Below, piece by piece: positions 7,627 through 14,831 of a stretch of DNA of 16,536 nt. The translations under genes were made by a program, and so were the position numbers. The notes beneath the pieces were generated by a model. It was not told where the DNA came from, made no database searches, and was given only the letters and a program-made list of their open reading frames with translations. Location: assembly GCA_910583765.1 (NCBI GenBank), contig CAJTYS010000064.1, forward strand, positions 1 through 16,536. Reading direction: 5' to 3'. The first letter of the stretch is position 1; each line of letters starts with the position of its first letter. The DNA comes from an uncultured Eubacteriales bacterium (GTDB lineage Bacteria; Bacillota; Clostridia; Peptostreptococcales; Anaerovoracaceae).

Positions 7627-9132
7627 TTATGGCAAGAATTTCAGTGGATCCTGGGATTCGCCGTCCACCTTGATCTCAAAGTGACAATGCGGCCCTGTGC
7701 TCCTTCCGGTGTTTCCTGATTCTGCGATGTGGAATCCCTGGTACACCTTATCGCCCTCTTTTACCAGCAGCTCTGAGTTGTGGGCATAATAGGTCTCCAT
7801 GCCGTTCTGATGGTCTATGACTACCAGGTTTCCATAAGTCGCATGATAGCCCGCAAAGGTGACAGTGCCTCCATCAGCAGCCATAACATCCGTGCCTACC
7901 GGACAAGCCAGGTCGATCCCAGCGTGCAGCCTTCCCCAGCGTGCGCCAAAGCCTGATGTGAAACGGTATTCTTTAACTGGGTAAATGTATTTACCGGTCC
8001 CAACCGTAGGCGGACGTTCCTTGGTTCCCACCTTCACCACTTCTGTGACTGGCTCTTTTTCGATCTTTTCTACAATCGGCACTTTCGTGGATTCTTTGCC
8101 GTTGCTCTTTTCCACCCTGGCAGTAATGACCTTTACGCCCTTCTTGCCCTTTGTCTTAACTTCTTTTTCACCTTCATATATTTGGTCGGATTCTTCTTCC
8201 ACCACTTCATAGTCAATATCTTCTTTGTATGTAATCAGTTCCGAAGTCTCAATGGTGACCACTGGCGCCTTCTCCTGCACTTTGACTTCACTGCCCACGT
8301 CCAGCTTTGCCGGATTAATCTCAGGATTCAGTTCCAACAGCTCTTCTTCTGTGGTGTCGTATTCGTTGGCAAGGTCCGCCAAGGTGTCGCCTGCCATTAC
8401 CACATGAGACTTCTCTACTACAGCTCCTGTCTTCAAAGTCTGCTTCGCGTCATCTGCCTGCTGCAGCTTTCCCAGACCCGTATTGACTTCTTTGATTTCA
8501 ATATCTTCTGCGAATTTCGCGTCTTCTACTACAACATTTTCGCCCTCATCCACAAAGTCGTTTTTCAGAGAACTGAGGACTTTTTTCGCGGATTCTTTGC
8601 TGTCCACCACAGCAACGTGTTTTCCATCTACTGTGATGCTGTAGGCTTTCACGTTAATGTCGCCTACATAAGTCATCCGTTTCAGCACGTCTTCGGAAGT
8701 ATCAATATGAACATTGTTTCCCATGGCGGATACCCGTTTAAAGGTAATGTCATCCTTTTTGTTGATGACCACCTCAATGTCCCGCTCTTCTGTAAGCGCG
8801 CTTTGTACCATGTCCGTGATCTTGAGCACGTCCTCCTTGTCCTTTACTACTCCAAGGACTTTCCCATTGTAAGCGTATTCGTAAGCCATGTAATGGTTAA
8901 AGATCCCTAAGATGCCTACCACGGCAACGAGGAACACGGAAAATACCGCCACGAGCATGAGTCTGTATTCTTCAGCAAAGTTCTTAAATTTCTGGAACTT
9001 GCCTGACTGTCTGTCTTGCTCTTGCTGGTTTTCCCGATTTTCCTGTTTCTCTTGGGAGCCTGTTCCTACTTGGCCGCCCAGATTCAGTTGCTCTGCAACA
9101 TTGATTATGATTTCGCTATTTTTTTCTGCCAT
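7627..9132 (-). CDS. Membrane-anchored M23 peptidase with LysM and G5 domains
   Basis: A 501-residue cell-wall enzyme. A cytoplasmic Gln/Glu-rich N-terminus (1-57) is followed by one transmembrane helix (about 58-78), an extracellular region, a LysM peptidoglycan-binding motif (about 240-286), a G5 domain (about 296-370) and a LytM-type M23 metallopeptidase (about 381-501). Zinc ligands are His403 and Asp407 (HAGID) and His484, with catalytic His451 and His482; the last motif reads HCHFE where HLHFE is common. All are intact, so it should cut peptidoglycan cross-bridges or stems at the outer face of the membrane. The start at 9132 has an AAGAGG site upstream and overlaps the end of the dnaD-like gene by 28 bases, so it is translated as part of the replication operon. 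It is the last gene before the terminator. Confidence 0.93.
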   Translation of the reverse strand: MAEKNSEIIINVAEQLNLGGQVGTGSQEKQENRENQQEQDRQSGKFQKFKNFAEEYRLMLVAVFSVFLVAVVGILGIFNHYMAYEYAYNGKVLGVVKDKEDVLKITDMVQSALTEERDIEVVINKKDDITFKRVSAMGNNVHIDTSEDVLKRMTYVGDINVKAYSITVDGKHVAVVDSKESAKKVLSSLKNDFVDEGENVVVEDAKFAEDIEIKEVNTGLGKLQQADDAKQTLKTGAVVEKSHVVMAGDTLADLANEYDTTEEELLELNPEINPAKLDVGSEVKVQEKAPVVTIETSELITYKEDIDYEVVEEESDQIYEGEKEVKTKGKKGVKVITARVEKSNGKESTKVPIVEKIEKEPVTEVVKVGTKERPPTVGTGKYIYPVKEYRFTSGFGARWGRLHAGIDLACPVGTDVMAADGGTVTFAGYHATYGNLVVIDHQNGMETYYAHNSELLVKEGDKVYQGFHIAESGNTGRSTGPHCHFEIKVDGESQDPLKFLP

Positions 9133-10379
9133 AATTCAGCCTCTTTCGTCCGCAGGTTGTAACATTCGCAGCGTCCGCCCTCATCATTCGTTCCGGTGTC
9201 TTTACACAGCCTGCACTGATAATGCATGTCCATGTAATCCAGTTCAAAGTCGTGATCCGTCAAAAGCACTGCCTTTTCTCTAGTCAAATCATCAATCTTG
9301 TTTTGCAGCCTTTTGACTTCTTGTTCTTTGTCCAGTCTGTCAGATATGATCAATTTCGATATTTCCATTCTGCAGACATTCATTTGGTCCTCTACCTCTT
9401 TGATCGCAGGAACCGTCCCGTATACTTCCCTTTTGCGCTCCTCAGCCTCTTTTTCCGCTCTGCTTCTTAAATAGCTGTAGTACTTTTGAATCACAGCCGC
9501 TGGCACGGATTTCGACTGGCCGCCCCCTGCGTTGCCTGTCTTTTCCTGATACCAGTTTGTCAAAATTTTATTGACGTAATTCATGTTTGGATTTGAAATG
9601 CCGCTTGTCTTGCCGCACGCCTCCAGGACCTTGTCAATGGTGTAGTTCATATCATCGAACCACCGATCCATGATCTTCATTTCTTCTTCCGTGGCGTTTC
9701 TGGCAAAGCCCAGCGCTTTGCACACTCTCCTGTAGAGATAGTGTCTCTGATCCGTGTTTTGCAGATATTCTTCTACTGCCAGCACATCGTTCAGGCCTTC
9801 CGACACCCAGCTCTTCACAACAGCCGCGATATACCGGATGTCCTGCTTTTCCTTGCCCTTGCAGTAAGAGTACGCATACACGATGACTTCGGGGGAGGCG
9901 TTAAAATCATTGATCCAGGATAGGATTTTCATCATTTCCGTGCTGCTGATGGTCCGGCCCGCGATCCGCTCGATGGATCGATACATGCTCTGGACCGTCT
10001 TGTCAGACATGGCGGCCTTTGCTTTTCCATCCACCTGCGCTTTCTTTTTCTTGATTCCTTTGCCGTATAGCAGTTCTTTCAGGCTGATGAACTCTACCTG
10101 GTAATTGAATTTATCCTCCGGCTTTTCCCTGTTTTTGCGGATCACGCCTAGTCCTTCCCAATAGGACCAAGCTTTCAGGACGTCTTCTTCGCTTAGGCCT
10201 AATTGCCGCGCGATGATCTCATTGTTCATCTCTTCATCCAGTCCCGCGTACATCAGGGCGAACAGATACACCTTCACAAAATCCCCTGGTGCCGAAGCCA
10301 TATATTCATTGATAAAAATATTTTCAACATCTGTGTCAAACAGATAATAGTCTGCCTTTTGCCGTCGTTTAAAGTTCAT
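9105..10379 (-). CDS. DnaD-like primosome protein with a C-terminal helicase-loader-type zinc domain
   Basis: A 424-residue protein. Residues 1-about 85 match the DnaD N-terminal winged helix (VYLFALMYAG, then an IARQLGLSEEDV helix-turn). Two DnaD/DnaB C-terminal-type helical domains follow (about 137-215 and 220-285, each ending in a V-x-x-W or I-x-x-W pattern). The last 130 residues are different: a helical stretch, then YQCRLCKDTG and CECY, placing Cys389, Cys392, Cys404 and Cys406. As I remember it, this resembles the N-terminal helicase-binding zinc domain of clostridial DnaI/DnaC loaders. No Walker motifs follow; the gene stops where the AAA+ domain would begin. In Firmicutes, DnaD-type proteins remodel DNA and help load the helicase at oriC and at restart sites. 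The ATG lies inside the end of the DUF1858 gene, so translation is coupled. Confidence 0.88.
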   Translation of the reverse strand: MNFKRRQKADYYLFDTDVENIFINEYMASAPGDFVKVYLFALMYAGLDEEMNNEIIARQLGLSEEDVLKAWSYWEGLGVIRKNREKPEDKFNYQVEFISLKELLYGKGIKKKKAQVDGKAKAAMSDKTVQSMYRSIERIAGRTISSTEMMKILSWINDFNASPEVIVYAYSYCKGKEKQDIRYIAAVVKSWVSEGLNDVLAVEEYLQNTDQRHYLYRRVCKALGFARNATEEEMKIMDRWFDDMNYTIDKVLEACGKTSGISNPNMNYVNKILTNWYQEKTGNAGGGQSKSVPAAVIQKYYSYLRSRAEKEAEERKREVYGTVPAIKEVEDQMNVCRMEISKLIISDRLDKEQEVKRLQNKIDDLTREKAVLLTDHDFELDYMDMHYQCRLCKDTGTNDEGGRCECYNLRTKEAELWQKKIAKS

Positions 10380-10569
10380 TGGCTTTGTTCAGATCCTCCA
10401 GCAGCTTGCCCAGGTCAACGCTGTGGCCTTCTGCCGCGTCCTCCAGAGTCTCCGCGTTGCTGCCAGGACAGCCTACACAATTCATTCCATGGGCAATGAA
10501 TACGCCCTCCAGCTCTGGGTTCAAGTCTAAAATCTGAAAAATCATCATATCTTTGGTAATTTTCTTCAT
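10369..10569 (-). CDS. DUF1858-domain small protein (hybrid-cluster-protein-associated redox disulfide type)
   Basis: A 66-residue protein covering just one DUF1858 domain. It begins with KKITKDMMIFQILDLNPEL and has the diagnostic NCVGCPG motif with two cysteines (CxxC) followed by ETLEDAAEGH. The family is found alone or fused to redox enzymes and is thought to carry a redox-active disulfide; its exact role is unknown. The start at 10569 has GGGAGG close upstream, formed by the last sense codons of dnaB, with only 2 bases between the genes. Its end overlaps the dnaD-like gene by 11 bases. It is therefore translated between two replication genes, which is unexpected for a redox protein. Confidence 0.88.
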   Translation of the reverse strand: MKKITKDMMIFQILDLNPELEGVFIAHGMNCVGCPGSNAETLEDAAEGHSVDLGKLLEDLNKANEL

Positions 10570-10571
10570 GC

Positions 10572-11900
10572 TTACCTCCCAATGCCGCTCTTATCAGCAA
10601 ATCTTGTGTATTTACCCAGCCATGTCACGTCCACTGTGCCTGTGGGCCCGCTTCTGTGTTTGGCAACGATCACTTCGCATTCCCCCGGCTTTTCTGTGTC
10701 TTCATTATAATACTCGTCTCGGTAAAGGAAAATGACGATATCCGCGTCCTGTTCGATGGAGCCGGATTCTCTCAAGTCCGCCAGCATGGGCCGATGGTTG
10801 GGCCTCTGCTCTGGAGCCCGAGACAACTGGGAAAGAACGATGACTGGCGCGTCTAACTCCCTGGCCAGCAGCTTCAAATTCCTGGACAAGGTGGAAATCT
10901 CCTGCGTTCTGCTATCCGTCTTTTTGCCTTCAATGCTCATGAGCTGGAGATAGTCGATCACGATCAGGTCCAAACCCTTCTCAGCTTTGAGCCTTCGGCA
11001 TTTGTTCTTCATTTCCATGATGCTGATACCAGGGGTATCATCTATGTTGATGTTTGCCTTGGAAAGCACGTCTAGGGCCATGTTGATCTGGTCCCAATCC
11101 TTTCTTTCCAGGTTTCCTGTTTTCAAGTTCTGCATGTCAATGCGGGATTCCATGGAAAGCAGACGCTGTCCCAATTGTTCCTTTGACATCTCCATGCTGA
11201 ATATCATCACGCTGGCATTGCCTTTGATAGCAGCCTGCTGAGCCACGCTCAAGGCAAAAGCCGTCTTTCCCATGGCCGGCCTTGCTGCGAGTATGATCAG
11301 GTCTGACCGCTGCAAACCCGATGTCATCTGGTCCAAATCCCGAAAACCTGTAGTGAGACCTGTCAGATTTCCCTCTAGCTGTGACATCTTGTCGATGATA
11401 TTGATGTTTTCCAGAAGCACGTCTTTGATATGTGAAAAATCGCTCTTCTGTCCCTTTTGCGCAATTTCAAATATGCCTTTCTCCGCATAATCCAAAATCG
11501 CGTTAGCATCCATGTTTTCTTCATAGCTTTTTTGGACAATGTCGTCCGCTGTACCAATCAGTCTGCGCAGGGATGCTTTCTGCGAGACGATCTTCGCGTA
11601 TTCCGACGCATTGGACGTGGAAGGCACGCCTGCGGAAAGTCCTGCCACATAAGCTCTTCCACCTACCATTTCCAAAGTGTTCCGCTTTTTCAGCTCTTCG
11701 GAAACTGTCAGCACGTCTACCGGCGCGCTCCTTCTATAAATATCTGCCACAGAACTAAAGATTTCCTTGTGAACTTCACTATAGAAATCATCTGCGGTCA
11801 AAAGCTCTACCATATCGAACAGCGCGTCTTTGTCTAAGAGGGCCGCACCTAAGACAGAACGCTCTGCTTCATCATTATGGGGTGGGATCCTTTCTTCCAT
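10572..11900 (-). CDS. dnaB: Replicative DNA helicase
   Basis: A 442-residue hexameric replicative helicase of the DnaB family (called DnaC in Bacillus), which unwinds the parental duplex at the replication fork. The N-terminal helical domain starts with RIPPHNDEAERSVLGA. The RecA-like motor domain has Walker A ARPAMGKT (Lys212, Thr213), Walker B VIDYLQL and the later SQLSRAPEQR and ESGSIEQDADIVIFLYRDEYY motifs (given here in part of the domain). Length and motifs are complete and no intein is present. A GGAG-type site precedes the start, and the gene begins 16 bases after rplI. The order gdpP-rplI-dnaB is widely conserved in Firmicutes. Confidence 0.98.
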   Translation of the reverse strand: MEERIPPHNDEAERSVLGAALLDKDALFDMVELLTADDFYSEVHKEIFSSVADIYRRSAPVDVLTVSEELKKRNTLEMVGGRAYVAGLSAGVPSTSNASEYAKIVSQKASLRRLIGTADDIVQKSYEENMDANAILDYAEKGIFEIAQKGQKSDFSHIKDVLLENINIIDKMSQLEGNLTGLTTGFRDLDQMTSGLQRSDLIILAARPAMGKTAFALSVAQQAAIKGNASVMIFSMEMSKEQLGQRLLSMESRIDMQNLKTGNLERKDWDQINMALDVLSKANINIDDTPGISIMEMKNKCRRLKAEKGLDLIVIDYLQLMSIEGKKTDSRTQEISTLSRNLKLLARELDAPVIVLSQLSRAPEQRPNHRPMLADLRESGSIEQDADIVIFLYRDEYYNEDTEKPGECEVIVAKHRSGPTGTVDVTWLGKYTRFADKSGIGR

Positions 11901-11916
11901 TCTAGAATCCTCGCTC

Positions 11917-12360
11917 CTAGACTGTGACTGTCACTTTCAGATTGGCTGTCACTTCACTGTACAGTTTGATCGGCACTGTGAAGTCCCCAGTCTGCTTGAT
12001 CGGGCCGCCTAAGTCGATCTTTTTCTTGTCAATTTTGATGTCATGCTGGTCGGCCAAAGCATCCGCGATATCTTTTGATGTAATGGAACCAAAGAGTCTG
12101 CCGCCTTCGCCGCCCTTGCTCTGGATGGTCACTGTCAGACTGCCGATCTTTTCTGCGGTCGCCTGGGCCGCGGCTTTTTGTTCTGCCTTCTTTTCAGCAG
12201 CGATAGCCTTTTGCTTTTCAAGGCTCTTTATGTTTCCTTCCGTGGCCTCCTTCGCGATTCCCTTTGGGATCAGCATGTTTCTGGCATAGCCATCGCTGAC
12301 TTTCACAACATCACCTGCTTTGCCTGTGCCCTTCAAATCTTTCTGTAATATTACGATCAT
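11917..12360 (-). CDS. rplI: Ribosomal protein bL9
   Basis: A 147-residue large-subunit protein of normal length. The N-terminal domain has the characteristic start MIVILQKDLKGTGKAGDVVKVSDGY (only part needed for recognition: VILQKD, GYARNMLIPKG) and binds 23S rRNA. A long central helix rich in Lys/Ala/Glu (about 48-75) connects to the C-terminal domain with GGEGGRLFGSIT. AGGAGG lies about 9 bases ahead of the ATG at 12360. It sits between gdpP (27 bases upstream) and dnaB, its usual place. Confidence 0.98.
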   Translation of the reverse strand: MIVILQKDLKGTGKAGDVVKVSDGYARNMLIPKGIAKEATEGNIKSLEKQKAIAAEKKAEQKAAAQATAEKIGSLTVTIQSKGGEGGRLFGSITSKDIADALADQHDIKIDKKKIDLGGPIKQTGDFTVPIKLYSEVTANLKVTVTV

Positions 12361-12387
12361 TTTATTATAACCTCCTAATGTGACGAG

Positions 12388-14145
12388 TTAAAGAAATTCC
12401 TCTAAAATTGTCTTTAAATTTTCTAATGTTTCCTCTGGGCTGGTCTCCACTTGCGCCCCCGCTGTGTTCAAATGACCGCCGCCGCCCAGCTTTTCCATGA
12501 TCACCTGCACATTGAGATCCCCTAAAGATCTGGCGCTAACCACTGTCTTTCCCCGATCGTTTTGGCCGGCCACGAAAGTCGCCCTTATTCCTTTGACTGT
12601 CAGCAGTTCATCTGCCACCTGGGAATTGACGATCTGCGCGTTAGGGTTTTCCCCTTGGCAAACGGACATGGCAACGCCGCCATCGAGAAACACTGCGTTG
12701 GCAATGCATTTTGCCCGAATCTGAAAACTGTCTAAATCTGACTGAAAATACCGCTTGACCGCCGCTGTGTCCGCACCGCATCTGCGCAGCCAGGAAGCTG
12801 CCTCAAATGTCCGCACTCCAGTCTTGACCGCAAAACGGTTGGTATCCACTGTGATCCCAGCTAAAAGAGCCTCCGCGTCCATTTTTTTCAGCGTCTTTTT
12901 TTCACCGGAATACTGTATGATTTCCGCCACCAACTCTGACGTGGAGGAAGCATACGGTTCCATGTAGGAAAGAATCATGTGTGGTATGGCCTCTTCTGCT
13001 TTCCTGTGGTGGTCAATGACCACGATCTTTTCCCCTTCCAGCAGTTCCGGACATTCCACCAGGCTCGGCCTATGAGTGTCCAAAACTACGACTAATGCGT
13101 TTTCATCACAAAGCGACGTGGCTTTTTCTGAGTTGATGAAACTGTATTCTTCACTCTCTTTGGCCGCTTGATAAATGGAAGCCAAAGCTTCGTTGTATTC
13201 ACCGATCACAATGTGCGCCTCTTTGTTAATGCTGGCCGCGATCCGAAAGATCCCAATGGCTGCGCCAAAGCAGTCCATGTCTGGGTTGCGGTGTCCCATG
13301 ATCAGCACTCTGGAAGATTGATCAATCAGCTGCCGCAGCGCATGGGCAATGACTCTGGATTTGCCCTTGTTACGTTTTTCCACGGTCTGCGCTTTTCCAC
13401 CAAAATACTCGATCCTTCTGATATTTTTGACCACTGCCTGGTCGCCGCCTCTTCCCAAAGCGATATCCAGCGCGTCCGCGGCGTATTGCTCTGTCTCTGC
13501 TGGAGATTTTCCGCCTATGCCCAAGCCTATGCTCAAAGTCACCGGAAAGTCGGATTCTGTTTCCAAGTTTCGAGCCTCATCTAAAATAGGGAACTTCGTC
13601 TCTGCCAGCTTCACGTAGTGCCGATATTCAAAGACTAGCAAATAAAGATGATCCTTGTATCGAACCACAGACGCGTTCATCTTTGCGCCCCATCCGCGGA
13701 TTACCTTGTCAATCCTTGTGGAAAGCTGGATCTGGTTGTCTTCGCCATTTGTTGATATCAATTCATCGAAATTATCGACATTCACAATAGCCATACAGCT
13801 TCGCTCTTGATTGTGGAGCGCTTTTAGCGTTTCGTAATTCGTCACATCGAAAAAATAGACCGCGATGCTTTTTTCCGCCTCATCCGCTCCAATAAAAGAG
13901 GTCAGCAGTTTGAACGTTTTGTCATTGCGTGAAAGCGTCAGGGATCGCTCCTCTTCCGTAGCCTGGACGATTTCCGAATGCTTGATCCCCGTCAGTGCGT
14001 AAACATCCGCCCCTTCGATCCCATCATATATGAACACTTCACCAATTTTTGAACTGACATTGGACACCTTGCCTTGGGAATTAACAATGCACAAAGGCGT
14101 TGGTGAATATTCACAAAGCGATTTCCCTATTTCACTTACACACAT
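12388..14145 (-). CDS. gdpP: GdpP-type cyclic-di-AMP phosphodiesterase lacking the membrane anchor
   Basis: A 585-residue protein with a PAS-like region (about 8-110), a degenerate GGDEF domain (about 112-240) and a DHH/DHHA1 phosphodiesterase (about 277-585). Manganese and catalytic residues are visible: His285, Asp289 and Asp291 in GHRNPDMD, Asp356 in LDTHRP, the Asp378-His379-His380 triad and GGGGH ending at His558. It should hydrolyse c-di-AMP to pApA, controlling potassium and wall homeostasis. Family members are usually about 655 residues with two N-terminal transmembrane helices; these are absent and the protein starts directly in the PAS region. The start is firm, since an in-frame TAG lies two codons upstream and GGAGAA stands 10-11 bases ahead. 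It heads the operon with rplI and dnaB, behind the 93-bp repeats that carry promoters. Confidence 0.93.
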   Translation of the reverse strand: MCVSEIGKSLCEYSPTPLCIVNSQGKVSNVSSKIGEVFIYDGIEGADVYALTGIKHSEIVQATEEERSLTLSRNDKTFKLLTSFIGADEAEKSIAVYFFDVTNYETLKALHNQERSCMAIVNVDNFDELISTNGEDNQIQLSTRIDKVIRGWGAKMNASVVRYKDHLYLLVFEYRHYVKLAETKFPILDEARNLETESDFPVTLSIGLGIGGKSPAETEQYAADALDIALGRGGDQAVVKNIRRIEYFGGKAQTVEKRNKGKSRVIAHALRQLIDQSSRVLIMGHRNPDMDCFGAAIGIFRIAASINKEAHIVIGEYNEALASIYQAAKESEEYSFINSEKATSLCDENALVVVLDTHRPSLVECPELLEGEKIVVIDHHRKAEEAIPHMILSYMEPYASSTSELVAEIIQYSGEKKTLKKMDAEALLAGITVDTNRFAVKTGVRTFEAASWLRRCGADTAAVKRYFQSDLDSFQIRAKCIANAVFLDGGVAMSVCQGENPNAQIVNSQVADELLTVKGIRATFVAGQNDRGKTVVSARSLGDLNVQVIMEKLGGGGHLNTAGAQVETSPEETLENLKTILEEFL

Positions 14146-14196
14146 ATACTAAAGTTCTCCTGTCCTCTCGACAACATCGTTTCAATCAATGCGTTT

Positions 14197-14205
14197 ATTA
14201 TACCA
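14197..14205 (-). promoter_or_regulatory. Extended -10 promoter nearest gdpP (repeat copy 1)
   Basis: On the minus strand TGG is followed by a perfect TATAAT (14202-14197), which is the extended -10 pattern that can work without a strong -35 box. No good -35 hexamer is seen at 16-18 bases. Predicted transcription starts near 14190, giving gdpP a leader of about 45 bases. Confidence 0.6.
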
Positions 14206-14289
14206 CGGCCTTCCCCTAAAAATCACAATCTCAGGCCGTGATTCAATAAACGCCTCCTTGCAGCAACGCTGGTTTGATCCATGGCGTTT

Positions 14290-14298
14290 ATTATACCA
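14290..14298 (-). promoter_or_regulatory. Extended -10 promoter (repeat copy 2)
   Basis: An identical TGGTATAAT element, exactly 93 bases upstream of the first. If used, its transcript would start near 14283 and carry one whole repeat unit, including the hairpin, as leader. Confidence 0.5.
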
Positions 14299-14382
14299 CG
14301 GCCTTCCTCTAAAAATCACAATCTCGGGCCGTGATTCAATAAACGCCTCCTTGCAGCAACGCTGGTTTGATCCATGGCGTTT

Positions 14383-14411
14383 ATTATACCACATTTTTTT
14401 TCTTTTGTCTT
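14383..14411 (-). promoter_or_regulatory. Extended -10 promoter with partial -35 (partial repeat copy 3)
   Basis: The third TGGTATAAT element (14391-14383), 186 bases from the first. AAGACA (14411-14406) stands 17 bases upstream and matches four of six -35 positions, making this the best-supported of the three. Its transcript would carry both hairpins ahead of gdpP. Confidence 0.5.
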
Positions 14412-14489
14412 CCCCCAGATGTTGTAGGCTCCCGATGGAAAACGCAGCAGAGGCACTACCCCATCGATTCTTGTGTAAAGGACGGATTG

Positions 14490-14831
14490 CTATAAATAGG
14501 CCCGAACCTGTTCTTCTCCCATAGCGGTTATTTCAGCGATTTTTGCTATGTCCATTCCCTGGGCCGCCAGGCTTTGGATCGTGTGCTTTAGCTGAATCTC
14601 TACCTCTTCCAACTCAGTGCTCATTCTCTCCAATTGAGAGCTCGCCGCCTCTAACTGAGCCTTTTCCTCTTTCAGCTGGCGCATTTGTTCTTCCAGTTCC
14701 GCTCTTTCTGCTTTCAGCTTTTTGTTCTCCCGTTGACAGCTAGCCTGCCAGTGCAGGAATTTGTCCCTGGCTATGGCCTTTTCCCGCAGGATTTCTTCCT
14801 GGGTCACTTCCCTCATGATCGCGTCCGTCAT
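14490..14831 (-). CDS. Predicted intragenic small protein (C-terminal part of Rpn, RpnS-like)
   Basis: The ATG at 14831-14829 is codon 206 of rpn, in frame, and is preceded by AAAGGAG (14844-14838) with exactly 6 bases between, a better initiation signal than that of rpn itself. Translation from here gives 113 residues (starting MTDAIMREV) made of the coiled coil and tail without the nuclease domain. Enterobacterial rpn genes are reported to encode such C-terminal small proteins that bind and inhibit the full-length toxic nuclease. The motif could instead be a chance result of the codons for Gly-Lys-Glu. No internal promoter was recognised, so it would be translated from the rpn mRNA. Confidence 0.55.
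   Translation of the reverse strand: MTDAIMREVTQEEILREKAIARDKFLHWQASCQRENKKLKAERAELEEQMRQLKEEKAQLEAASSQLERMSTELEEVEIQLKHTIQSLAAQGMDIAKIAEITAMGEEQVRAYL

Larger units (their letters stand above)
14191..14392. repeat. 93-bp tandem repeats (two full copies plus a 16-bp third)
   Basis: The units at 14191-14283 and 14284-14376 differ at only two positions, and the first 16 bases recur at 14377-14392. A diverged extension on the gdpP side (about 14170-14190) still resembles the end of a unit. Each unit holds a long hairpin: GCGTTTATT pairs with AATAAACGC (14191-14199 with 14245-14253) and CACGGCC with GGCCGTG (14204-14210 with 14234-14240). AATCAC/GTGATT offers an alternative fold. Read on the minus strand, each unit has an extended -10 promoter, an AAGGAGG ribosome-binding-site-like motif and a 19-codon frame. 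Confidence 0.97.

Noticed and set aside
8182..8910. 242-codon open frame on the plus strand
   Set aside because: Lies opposite the M23 peptidase gene; Phe/Val/His-rich translation typical of an antisense shadow, with no recognised domain.
14191..14392. Possible CRISPR array
   Set aside because: The 93-bp units abut with no variable spacers, and no cas genes are nearby.
14182..14394. 70-codon minus-strand frame with a repeated 31-residue peptide
   Set aside because: The peptide repeats only because the DNA repeat is 93 bp (a multiple of three). There is no ribosome-binding site, and the frame is built from a hairpin and promoter sequence.
14433..14466. CGATGG/CCATCG hairpin as terminator of rpn
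   Set aside because: Only 6 bp with a 22-base loop and no following U-run on the minus strand.
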